From: UBA4093 sp036676455 | GTDB lineage: Bacteria; Cyanobacteriota; Sericytochromatia; S15B-MN24; UBA4093 | Assembly: GCA_036676455.1 (NCBI GenBank) | Contig: JAKFCW010000040.1 | Location: forward strand, 1-64,000 | Reading direction: 5' to 3' | DNA: 64,000 nt | Part shown: positions 48,513 to 58,390 of the stretch, in pieces | Numbering within the stretch: the first letter of the stretch is position 1 | Layout: each line of letters begins with the position of its first letter | Program-made: the position numbers and the translations under genes | The notes under the pieces: generated by a model | What the model saw: the letters and a program-made list of their open reading frames with translations, nothing else | What the model was told of the DNA's origin: nothing | The model's database searches: none

Positions 48513-49697
48513 CTAGCGGGCCGACATGGCCTTCCAGGTGGGATCGTACTTGTTGCTGGCGTTCCAGACCATGTAGCCGACGGCATTGGCGTCCTTGGCG
48601 GCGTCGATCTGCTTGCCGACGTAGCCGGGGCCGAAGTTGGTCACCCGCCAGCCGAAGCCCTGGATCCAGGGGCGGACAACGGCGCCCGAGCCCTCGATCT
48701 TGGCCTGCAGCTTCTTCACGCCCTGGTCCACGAAGTAAACCGGGTGATCAGCGGGGTTCTTCTTGCCGTCGAAGATCTTGCCGAAGTGCGAGGGGTAGAC
48801 CATCGGGCACATGACGTCGACGTACTTCGCGAGGTCCTCGACCTTCTGGCCGGTGATCCGCTGGTCGATGTCCTTGTTCCAGGCGATGACGCCGAAGACG
48901 TCGATAGAGAGCAGCACGCCCTTGGGCTTGAGGTTCTCGTTGGCCTTCTTCATGAAGGCGGTGATGATCTCGTGCTTGGGAGTCTTCTCGGTGTCGAAGG
49001 AGTACGCGATGTCCGAGGTCTTGCTCTCGGCGGGGAAGCGGACGTAATCGAACTGGATCTCGTCGACGCCGATCTCCGCGAGCTCGTTGGCGATCGCCAG
49101 GTTGTACGCGATGACCTCGGGATGGTTGGGATCCAGCCACTGGAGCTTACCCTTGTCCAGCCAGGGTTTGCCGTTGGATTTGCTCTTGAGCGTCAGCTCG
49201 GGGTGGGCCTTGGCGAGGATGGGATCCTTGAAGAGGACGATCCGGCCGGCCACGTGGATGCCCTTGTCGTGCATCTGCTTCACGCGGGTCTTGAGGTCCT
49301 GGATGGGGCCTTCCTTGTCGGCCCCGATCTGCTTGACCATGGGTACCTGGCTCTTGTAGGAGACGATCCCGTCCTCGTTCTTGACGTCGAAGACCACCGT
49401 GTTGCCGCCCGCCTTCACGAGGGCGTCGGTCATCGTGTGGAACCGGTCAATCTGGATCGAGGTGGCCGTCATGTAGATGCCCTTGGCCTCGAAGGTCTTG
49501 GACTTCGACGGCTTGGCCGGCGTCGCTGCCTGGGCCTGCTGAGCGGCCTTGGAGGCCGAGGCGGCAGCCGTCGATGGAGAAGTGGAGTCAGGGGACTTGG
49601 CGGAGTCCGAACCGGAATTACAGGCGCCCAACGGGAGAATCAGCAAGGCGACGAGTGCACCCCGGAGGGTGCGAGCGGAAAAACCGAAGGTATTCAT
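48513..49697 (-). CDS. Lipoprotein with DUF4015-type putative glycoside hydrolase domain
   Basis: The ATG at 49697 (GAGGAG 7 nt upstream) gives 394 residues. A lipobox LPLGAC places the acylated cysteine at 26. A Ser/Ala/Lys-rich tether runs to about residue 65. The rest is a TIM-barrel-like domain: KGIYMTATSIQ, VFDVKNEDGIVSYKSQ, GVDEIQFDYVRFPAE (acidic active-site candidates), LSIDVFGVIAWNK and VMCPMVYPSHFG. These are hallmarks of the DUF4015 family, relatives of glycoside hydrolases thought to act on extracellular or cell-wall polysaccharide. Substrate unknown. Monocistronic, with its own terminator. Confidence 0.82.
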   Translation of the reverse strand: MNTFGFSARTLRGALVALLILPLGACNSGSDSAKSPDSTSPSTAAASASKAAQQAQAATPAKPSKSKTFEAKGIYMTATSIQIDRFHTMTDALVKAGGNTVVFDVKNEDGIVSYKSQVPMVKQIGADKEGPIQDLKTRVKQMHDKGIHVAGRIVLFKDPILAKAHPELTLKSKSNGKPWLDKGKLQWLDPNHPEVIAYNLAIANELAEIGVDEIQFDYVRFPAESKTSDIAYSFDTEKTPKHEIITAFMKKANENLKPKGVLLSIDVFGVIAWNKDIDQRITGQKVEDLAKYVDVMCPMVYPSHFGKIFDGKKNPADHPVYFVDQGVKKLQAKIEGSGAVVRPWIQGFGWRVTNFGPGYVGKQIDAAKDANAVGYMVWNASNKYDPTWKAMSAR

Positions 49698-49798
49698 GCA
49701 AGGGCTCCTCAAGCAGATTAATAGAGACGCCTCTTATATACCGCATCCCCTGCCTTCATGAAAGGCGAACGCTCACATGTTCATTTGGCCGAAACAAA

Positions 49799-49823
49799 GG
49801 GCCCCGACATGACGTCAGGGCCC
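49799..49823 (-). terminator. Terminator of the DEAD-box helicase gene
   Basis: The stem GGGCCC...GGGCCC, with an inner GAC/GTC, is followed on the minus strand by TTTGTTT. It lies about 30 bp after the helicase stop codon. Confidence 0.75.
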
Positions 49824-49852
49824 GATTGGGTGTGGGGGTTGCGAGCCGAGAC

Positions 49853-51574
49853 TTACTCGGAGTAGACCACCTGAGACGGCTTGCGCTGGGTGCGCGAGCG
49901 CTCCGGCGCGCGGCGGCGGCGGCCGTTGCGATCCTCGCGCTCCTCGCCCTTCAGGGGCTTCGGTTCGTCCATCACCTGCGGCTCCTTGCGGGCGGGCAGG
50001 AAGCCCTGGGCCTGCGGAACCAGGCTCAACAGGGAGGCGATGATCTGCTCGGGATGACCCTGGCGCAGCAACTCCTCGGCCATGGCGAGGTAAGCCTGGC
50101 GGTTGGAACCCCAGCGCAGCACCTCTTGAGCCGTGAGCGAACGAGAACGCGACGCTTCCCGGCGCGGCTCCACGTCGGAGCGCCGCGACTGGGCGACCGG
50201 ACGAGCCTCGGGCTGCGACGGCAGGGCCGGCGCTTGCCGGGATTCCGGACGCTGGACCGGGCGCTCTTGCGCAGCGGGAACCGAACGCTCGGTGGAGGTG
50301 CGCTCCACACGCTCGGTGCGCTCCACGCGCTCGGTGCGCTCGCGCACGGGGCGCTCGGAAACCGGCCGACGCTCGGCCGGACGCGCGTCCTCACGAGACG
50401 CCACGGGTCGAGCCGCGCTCTCGGCGGGCTTGGTCTCCGGGCGCGGCGCGGGTGCGGCGGCGGCATTCTTCTGCATGCCCTCGCGCAGGTCGCGCTGGAT
50501 CCGGATGAAGTCCCGCTCCTCGATGTCGGTCACCAGGGTGATCGCGGTGCCCTTCTTGCCGGCGCGGCCGGTGCGGCCCGAGCGGTGCACGTAGGTCTCG
50601 GTGCTGTCGGGAACCTGGAGGTTGATGACGTGGGAGATCCCCGTGATGTCGAGGCCGCGGGCCGCGACGTCGGTGGCCACCAGCAGGTTGACCTCGCCGC
50701 GCTTGAAGGCGTCGAGGGCCGCGATGCGCTGCGCCTGGTTCATGTCGCCATTGATGAAGGCCGCCTGGAGACCCGCCTGCTTGAGCTTGCGGGCGACCAC
50801 GACGGTCTCGCTCTTGCGCTTGCAGAAGATGATGGCCAGGTGCGGGTTCTCGAGCTTGAGAAGCTTGACCAGGGTGTCGATCTTCTGCCGCTCGTCGGTC
50901 TTGATGAAGCGGTGCTTGATGTCGACCGGGGTGGTCAGGCCGGTGGAAACGGAGATCTTCTGCGGCTCCTTCATGTAGCGGCGGGCGATCGCCTCGATCG
51001 GGCCGGGGAAGGTGGCCGAGAAGAGGAGCGATTGCCGCTCCTTGGGCAGGGCGGCCAGGAGGAACTCCAGGTCGTCCTTGAAGCCCATGTCCAGCATCTC
51101 GTCTGCCTCGTCGAGGATGACCATGCGGCAGGTCTTGAGATGGAGGTTCCCGCGGGTCAGGTGGTCACGCAGGCGGCCGGGAGTCCCGACGATGATCTGC
51201 GACCATTCCAGGTCGGTGTACTGGGTGTCCATCTTGGTGCCGCCGTAGATGGCTCCCACCATCAGGCGCATGTGAGCGCCGGCGCGGGAGAGCTCCTCGG
51301 CGACCTGGATGGCCAGCTCGCGGGTGGGGACGATGACCAGGGCCTGGACATCGTAGTTGGTGGGGTCGATTCGCTGAAGAACGCCGAGGCCGAAGCCCAG
51401 GGTCTTGCCAGAGCCGGTCTTGGCCTGGACGAGAAGGTCTTTTCCCTTGATGACTTCAGGGATGGCGGCCGCTTGCACCGGAGTGGGGCTTTCGTAGCCC
51501 ATGTCGGCGAGCCCGCGCTGGATGTCCTCGTTCAGGGCGAAGTCGCGGAATTTGATGTTTTCGGACAAATACAA
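49853..51574 (-). CDS. deaD: DEAD-box RNA helicase (DeaD/CsdA-like)
   Basis: 573 residues. Motifs in order: Q-motif (YESPTPVQ), I (AKTGSGKT), Ia (PTRELA), GG, II (DEADEML), III (SATF), and VI (HRSGRTGRAG), with IV-V between. These form the two RecA-like domains (about 1-365). A disordered Arg/Glu/Pro-rich segment with ERTERVERT repeats follows (about 375-480). A helical part with RQAYLAMAEELLRQGHP comes next, then a basic Arg-rich tail. Such proteins unwind structured RNA in ribosome assembly and cold adaptation. The CsdA-type RNA-binding fold is not obvious. A structured leader lies upstream. Confidence 0.92.
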   Translation of the reverse strand: MYLSENIKFRDFALNEDIQRGLADMGYESPTPVQAAAIPEVIKGKDLLVQAKTGSGKTLGFGLGVLQRIDPTNYDVQALVIVPTRELAIQVAEELSRAGAHMRLMVGAIYGGTKMDTQYTDLEWSQIIVGTPGRLRDHLTRGNLHLKTCRMVILDEADEMLDMGFKDDLEFLLAALPKERQSLLFSATFPGPIEAIARRYMKEPQKISVSTGLTTPVDIKHRFIKTDERQKIDTLVKLLKLENPHLAIIFCKRKSETVVVARKLKQAGLQAAFINGDMNQAQRIAALDAFKRGEVNLLVATDVAARGLDITGISHVINLQVPDSTETYVHRSGRTGRAGKKGTAITLVTDIEERDFIRIQRDLREGMQKNAAAAPAPRPETKPAESAARPVASREDARPAERRPVSERPVRERTERVERTERVERTSTERSVPAAQERPVQRPESRQAPALPSQPEARPVAQSRRSDVEPRREASRSRSLTAQEVLRWGSNRQAYLAMAEELLRQGHPEQIIASLLSLVPQAQGFLPARKEPQVMDEPKPLKGEEREDRNGRRRRAPERSRTQRKPSQVVYSE

Positions 51575-51603
51575 TTCCTCTTCCGAAGTGGAGAGAGCCT
51601 CAC

Positions 51604-51656
51604 GTGACTCTATCGCTAGGTCACAGGCGGCCTGAAGGCCGCGGGCAGCGAGTCAC
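51604..51656 (-). promoter_or_regulatory. Branched hairpin in the helicase leader
   Basis: The outer arms GTGACTC / GAGTCAC enclose a perfect 6-bp GCGGCC-TGAA-GGCCGC hairpin (51627-51642). It is 30-80 nt before the helicase start codon, inside a 244-bp non-coding region, and could regulate translation or stability of the mRNA, as cold-shock helicase leaders do. Confidence 0.5.
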
Positions 51657-51818
51657 AAAACTGCCTTAAGACGGTTGATCCGGACGGGATCCGCCTTGGA
51701 CCTATCTTAGCGCCCATCGGGGGCGAAAGTCCACCTTCGAACGGACGTTTCGGTTTCATGACGACGTCCCGGCAGCGGCCTCAACCGGGTCAAATGCCCT
51801 GCTGGCCCCAACCCGCGC

Positions 51819-52901
51819 TCATGGCGAGGTTTTCCGCGCGAGCGCAGGCGACGCCACCAGGTAGACCGGATTCGCGATCACCTGGACCCTATCAAAAGCG
51901 GGTCTGACCTCGCGCAGCTCCGCGCGCACGAAGTCCGCCTCGCCGGTGTCCCCGCCCAAGACGCCCTCGAAGCGCGCGCGATCCGATCCCACCCGCGTCC
52001 GGGCCATGAGGCCGTCGCGCGTGAAGACCCGCAGCTCGAGCCCCTTGCCGCCCTCGACCGCGATCCGGAGGCGGTGCGCGCCGGCCGCCGGCACCGCCTC
52101 GCCCACGCCATGGCCGTCCACCGCGACGTCCAGCCATGCCGCCGAGGGGCTGGCCGCGATCTGCACGCGGCCCTGGCGCAGACCCGCCATGATCCCCTCC
52201 CGGCCGGGCGCGGAGACCTGCACCCGGTTCACGGCCTGGTCGATGCGCGCGTAGAAGTAGCCATGGTAATCCGCGCCCCCCAGCGCCACCAACCGGCGAC
52301 CCTGGCGCAGGGCGGCGTCCCATTGCCCCAGCGCCGACTCGTTCTGGGCCAGGGGATTTCCCCAGAAGCCGTTCCAGACCTCGACGCCCCCGACCCGCTC
52401 ATCCTGAAGTCCGGGCTGCCAGGAGAGGCCCCAGTGCGTCGGGTGGTTGGCGATCGCCAGCGCCCCGGCACGCTCCGCGGCGTCCAGCGCCCCCTCCACG
52501 CCGTCGTTTTCCAGCACCGCGGGGCCGTCGTAGCCCAGGATCCCGGCGTGGCCGTAGCGCTTCGAGCTCCATTCCTCGCCGGGAATCAGGGTGACATCCG
52601 TTTCGTGGGCGTCCAGGGTCTCGGGCGCGCAGGCTGCCGTGGAGTTGTGGTCCGTGAGCACCAGCGCATCGAGGCCCCGCGCCTTGGCATCCGCGACGAG
52701 CTCGGCCAATGACGCCCGCGCGTCGTGACTTTCCGCCGTGTGGACATGATTGGCGACGGTGCGCCAGGTCTCGCGCGCCATGGCCTCCGCCGGGACCTCG
52801 ATCAGCGCGAGGCGATCCGGCCGCTGGGCCCACCCCGGATGGGTGACGAAGGCGGCCGAAAGCGCCAAAGCGAGTAAGGAAGCATTTCTCAGGGATTTCA
52901 T
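51819..52901 (-). CDS. Exported PHP-domain metallo-phosphoesterase (CehA/McbA-like)
   Basis: The ATG at 52901 gives 360 residues with a signal peptide (about 1-26, ending GWAQ). PHP metal ligands appear as NHVHT, LTDHNS, GEEWSS, ANHPTHWG and GGADYHG. The first three cover residues about 50-120. The C-terminal third is a beta-rich accessory domain. PHP enzymes are metal-dependent hydrolases of phosphoesters. The CehA group is secreted and its physiological substrate is usually unknown. Divergent from the miaE-like gene. Confidence 0.8.
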   Translation of the reverse strand: MKSLRNASLLALALSAAFVTHPGWAQRPDRLALIEVPAEAMARETWRTVANHVHTAESHDARASLAELVADAKARGLDALVLTDHNSTAACAPETLDAHETDVTLIPGEEWSSKRYGHAGILGYDGPAVLENDGVEGALDAAERAGALAIANHPTHWGLSWQPGLQDERVGGVEVWNGFWGNPLAQNESALGQWDAALRQGRRLVALGGADYHGYFYARIDQAVNRVQVSAPGREGIMAGLRQGRVQIAASPSAAWLDVAVDGHGVGEAVPAAGAHRLRIAVEGGKGLELRVFTRDGLMARTRVGSDRARFEGVLGGDTGEADFVRAELREVRPAFDRVQVIANPVYLVASPALARKTSP

Positions 52902-52977
52902 GAGCGCTGCATACCCCGCGGCGGGCTGCATCATCCGATCGTTACGGCTTTTTACATTTCCTGGGGGCGTTTTTCGG

Positions 52978-52983
52978 TATAAT
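52978..52983 (+). promoter_or_regulatory. Consensus -10 box upstream of the MiaE-like gene
   Basis: A perfect TATAAT lies 23 bp before the ATG at 53006. The -35 is weak (TTTACA at 21 bp spacing). An upstream in-frame ATG at 52982 falls inside this -10, which argues for the downstream start. Confidence 0.55.
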
Positions 52984-53005
52984 GGATGGAATAGGAGCCA
53001 TGCGA

Positions 53006-53608
53006 ATGACGCAGACCCCGACGGCCACCCCCGTCCCCACGATATTGAAGGCCCCCACCGATCCCCGGTGGATCACGCTCGCCCTGGACCACCTGGATCA
53101 GGTGCTGATCGATCACGCCTGGTGCGAGCAGAAGGCCGCCGCCTCGGCCATGAGCCTGATCGTGAAGGTCCCCTCGAACCGCAACCTGGTCGTGAGCATG
53201 ACGCACCTGGCGCATGAGGAATTGCAGCACTTCGAGCGCATCCACCAGGTCCTGGAGCGTCGCGGGGTTGCCTTGGGCCGCATGGATGCCGATCCCTACG
53301 TCAAGGAGCTGCTCAAGCTGAGCCGCCCCTCCGGCGAGGCCAACCTGATCGACCGCCTTTTGATCTTGAGCCTGGTGGAAGCCCGCTCCTGCGAGCGCTT
53401 CGTCATCCTGGCCGAAAACGTCCCCGATCCGGAGTTGTCCGCGCTCTACCACGAGCTCTCGCTCTCGGAAGCCGGCCACTACCGGCTCTTTGTGAATTTG
53501 GCGTGCCAGATTTCCCCCCGCGAGGAAGTCATGACCCGCCTCGAAGCGTTGGCAGACGAGGAGGTGAAGATCCTCGCCCGACTGCCAATCACCCCCCGGA
53601 TGCACTGA
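53006..53608 (+). CDS. miaE: MiaE-like tRNA hydroxylase
   Basis: MiaE hydroxylates the isopentenyl side chain of ms2i6A37 in tRNA with a diiron centre. The 200 residues show the ferritin-like ligand sets: WCEQKAAASAM, AHEELQHFERIHQV, EARSCERFVIL and SEAGHYRLFVN, in the right order and spacing. The ATG at 53006 is 8 nt after AGGAG. It is followed by two small genes of unknown function on the same strand. Confidence 0.85.
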   Translation: MTQTPTATPVPTILKAPTDPRWITLALDHLDQVLIDHAWCEQKAAASAMSLIVKVPSNRNLVVSMTHLAHEELQHFERIHQVLERRGVALGRMDADPYVKELLKLSRPSGEANLIDRLLILSLVEARSCERFVILAENVPDPELSALYHELSLSEAGHYRLFVNLACQISPREEVMTRLEALADEEVKILARLPITPRMH

Positions 53609-53626
53609 CCGTAGCGGTCCCGGGGG

Positions 53627-53672
53627 CATTGGGTGAGAGCCCCGGGGCATCAAAGCGCTCACCCAATGGAGG
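53627..53672 (+). promoter_or_regulatory. Hairpin running into the ribosome site of the next gene
   Basis: CATTGGGTGAG (53627-53637) pairs perfectly with CTCACCCAATG (53658-53668). The last G of the stem is the first base of the GGAGG (53668-53672) that serves the ATG at 53677. The stem may end the miaE-like transcript or limit translation of the following gene. Confidence 0.5.
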
Positions 53673-53676
53673 AAAG

Positions 53677-54084
53677 ATGAACCGTCGCGAACTCGCCAAG
53701 TTTCAAGACCCCGGAATCCGCGAGGACTACCTCGTGAAGTACGGCGATCCCCTGGAAGATGTCGGTCCTGAGGACATCATGGACCTCATGGAGAACCTCT
53801 GGGGCTCCCAGAAGGGCACCTACTTCCAGCTCCGCCACGAACTCACCAAGCAGGGCCGCGATCCCTGGACCGCTCGCCAGGAGCTGGCCGAAGTTTACTT
53901 CCGCACGCTCTACCTGCGCGAGCACGACCTCGACGAGACCGAGGATCGCTCCAAGGTCTCGGACGTCTCCGATTTCATCATGGCTCGGGTGCAGGAGCTG
54001 ATCCGCGAGGCGCAGCGCATGGAGGCCGAAGAGGCCGACAAGACCCGGGGCAAGTTCGGCTCCCGTCTCCCCTTCCGGGCCTAG
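53677..54084 (+). CDS. Small acidic protein of unknown function
   Basis: The ATG at 53677 with GGAGG 4 nt upstream gives 135 residues. It is strongly charged and probably helical (VSDFIMARVQELIREAQRME), with an acidic segment DPLEDVGPEDIMDLME. No signal peptide, membrane helix, cysteine motif or known family was recognised. It lies 24 bp before another unknown gene and 68 bp after the miaE-like gene. Confidence 0.6.
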   Translation: MNRRELAKFQDPGIREDYLVKYGDPLEDVGPEDIMDLMENLWGSQKGTYFQLRHELTKQGRDPWTARQELAEVYFRTLYLREHDLDETEDRSKVSDVSDFIMARVQELIREAQRMEAEEADKTRGKFGSRLPFRA

Positions 54085-54108
54085 GGCCCCTAGCAAAAAA
54101 GGTTCATC

Positions 54109-54465
54109 ATGGCCACCGACGCGGTCAACATCCTCGTTCTCGCCCGCGAGATGCTCGAGGACAAGAAACTGGTCAGAGAGCTGATCCTCCACGGCATCAA
54201 GAACGCCAAGGAAGCTCGGCTGGAGGATCCCTTCTTCTGGGAGGTGCTCCCCAATTCCACGTCGCGCTTTCTGAGGCGCTCCGAGATCGCCAGTTTCGAT
54301 GAGACCCCGGGTGCGTACATCCGGATCCCCGCCTATCCGGGGGTGGCGGAGGCGTCGGTCGCAGCCATCACAGGAGACGACGACGGCCTCATCGAACAGC
54401 TCTTGGCCAACACCAAGAAGTTCCTGGGCCTCGTCATGGACAACGTTCGCTACGGTAACGCCTAG
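54109..54465 (+). CDS. Small soluble protein of unknown function
   Basis: 118 residues beginning MATDAVNILVLAREMLEDKK. Mixed alpha/beta composition with KNAKEARLEDPFFWEVLPNS and a C-terminal helix LIEQLLANTKKFLGLVMDNV. No family recognised. The ribosome site is poor, so it may depend on translation of the gene just upstream. It ends 10 bp from a convergent membrane-protein gene. Confidence 0.6.
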   Translation: MATDAVNILVLAREMLEDKKLVRELILHGIKNAKEARLEDPFFWEVLPNSTSRFLRRSEIASFDETPGAYIRIPAYPGVAEASVAAITGDDDGLIEQLLANTKKFLGLVMDNVRYGNA

Positions 54466-54475
54466 AGCCCGAGCT

Positions 54476-54778
54476 CTACTGCCCCGGGAGCCGTCCGCGC
54501 TCCCGGGCGAACGTCCGCTTCAACACGGTCCTCAATGCCAGCACGAACGCCAGCATGGCGACCTGATTCCCGCTCGTGACGACCAGCGTCTTCAAGAGGG
54601 TTGCCGCCAGCTTGAAGTTCAAGCCCATGAGCGCCCCCATGGCGACCAGGTGGCGCGCGCCTGCCGGTTGCCGCTCGCGTAGCAAGCGGATTGCGGCCAG
54701 CGCGCAATAGACCGCCACGATCAACGCCCCCCCGAACTCGATCAGCGCGATCAGCCCTCCCAGGACTTGCGTCTCCAC
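54476..54778 (-). CDS. DUF1622-like small membrane protein (shorter paralogue)
   Basis: 100 residues with three hydrophobic segments (LGGLIALIEFGGALIVAVYC; MGALMGLNFKLAATLLKTLV; a third after NQVAMLAFVLALRTVLKR). It shares layout and the xFxLAAxxLxT pattern with the protein encoded just upstream at 54782-55150, so the two appear to be diverged tandem copies. Function unknown. Confidence 0.6.
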   Translation of the reverse strand: METQVLGGLIALIEFGGALIVAVYCALAAIRLLRERQPAGARHLVAMGALMGLNFKLAATLLKTLVVTSGNQVAMLAFVLALRTVLKRTFARERGRLPGQ

Positions 54779-54781
54779 GAC

Positions 54782-55150
54782 TCAGGCCCGCTCCTCGCGG
54801 CGCTGGGCTTCGTCGATGTCGCGCTGCAGGAAGAGGTTGATCACCGTCCGGATCACCACGATCGCCCCCAGCTTCCCGATCTCGGCCCAGGTCGGCGCCA
54901 CCGCCGTCCGCAAGATATCCGCCGCCAGCTCGAACTCCAGCGCCAGCGAGAGCCACTGCCCCAGCTGGATCCGGATCCGCTCACTGGGCACTCCGCCATG
55001 CGCGCGGCGCCACGCGCTGCGAATCACCGACGCGCTGGCCTGGATCGCCGCACCTGCGATCACCAGGGCCGCCGCGAACTCCACCCCGCCTGCGATTCGC
55101 AGCGTCCACAGCTTCATCATCGCCTCGACGGCCGTGAACTCGATGGCCAA
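54782..55150 (-). CDS. DUF1622-family membrane protein
   Basis: 122 residues with the DUF1622 pattern: RIQLGQWLSLALEFELAADI, LRTAVAPTWAEIGKLGAIVV and IRTVINLFLQRDI. Three membrane helices are likely, and the C-terminus is charged. It starts a two-gene unit with the shorter paralogue (3-nt gap). No function is established for the family. Confidence 0.78.
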   Translation of the reverse strand: MAIEFTAVEAMMKLWTLRIAGGVEFAAALVIAGAAIQASASVIRSAWRRAHGGVPSERIRIQLGQWLSLALEFELAADILRTAVAPTWAEIGKLGAIVVIRTVINLFLQRDIDEAQRREERA

Positions 55151-55253
55151 ACCCCCGCCTTCCTGCCCAGTTCCCGCTCCAACGCCACCCTAGCACGCCC
55201 CTCCTGGCATACCTACAGGCGAGCAGCCGCGGCGGCAAGGCCCGGCTGACGCT

Positions 55254-55281
55254 TTGTTTCCGCGCCTCCAAGGCTTAGAGT
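55254..55281 (+). promoter_or_regulatory. Promoter candidate for the Clp ATPase gene
   Basis: TTGTTT and TAGAGT separated by 16 bp, about 40 bp before the ATG at 55321, which has GGAGG 5 nt upstream. No CtsR or CIRCE (HrcA) heat-shock operator was seen. Confidence 0.35.
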
Positions 55282-55320
55282 GAGCGCACGGGGCCCGCCA
55301 CCCGGGAAACGGAGGGGATC

Positions 55321-58025
<2,705 letters not shown>

Positions 58026-58029
<4 letters not shown>

Positions 58030-58274
58030 TGCTCGTGATCTACAAGCATGACCTCGACCTTGCCGGCTACCAGGACCTCGATCGGCTTTTCGAAGAGGTT
58101 CGCGATCGCTACGGGGACGACCTGGTGGCGCATATCCACCCGCACGAGGAGTACTTCAAGCCGCCCGAGACCTCCGAGGACATCGTGGCGGTGGTCGACG
58201 ACGAGACGCCCGCCGAGGACATCGAGTTCCTCCGCGAGATCGTCGCCGTGGGCACGCTCAGCGACCAGGTCTAA
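58026..58274 (+). CDS. Small acidic protein coupled to the Clp ATPase gene
   Basis: 82 residues (MMLVIYKHDLDLAGYQDLDR), about one quarter Asp/Glu, with no cysteines or membrane segment. The ATG overlaps the Clp gene's stop (ATGA), so translation is probably coupled. Family not recognised. An adaptor or regulatory partner for the Clp ATPase is possible from position alone. Confidence 0.6.
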
Positions 58275-58319
58275 AACTGCAGGGGGGACGAAGCGCCGGG
58301 CTGGGCGATAAACCCCATG

Positions 58320-58377
58320 CCGTCACTCCCGCGCAAGCGGGAGTCCACCTGGACTCCCGCCTTCGCGGGAATGACGG
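58320..58377. repeat. dRS3-like palindromic repeat (GTCATTCCCGC / GCGGGAATGAC type)
   Basis: Two hairpins, ACTCCCGC-GCAA-GCGGGAGT and ACTCCCGCC-TTC-GCGGGAAT, are arranged head to head with CCGTCA/TGACGG ends. The whole 58 bp is an imperfect inverted repeat. This matches a class of small dispersed elements common in proteobacteria and others. It separates two convergent genes and may serve as terminator. Confidence 0.7.
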
Positions 58378-58390
58378 TCAAGTGCAGGCG

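Noticed and set aside
48408..49721. Long plus-strand open frame opposite the DUF4015-type gene
   Set aside because: Antisense shadow of a well-supported lipoprotein gene with its own RBS and terminator; the translation is Val/Leu/Asp-rich without motifs.
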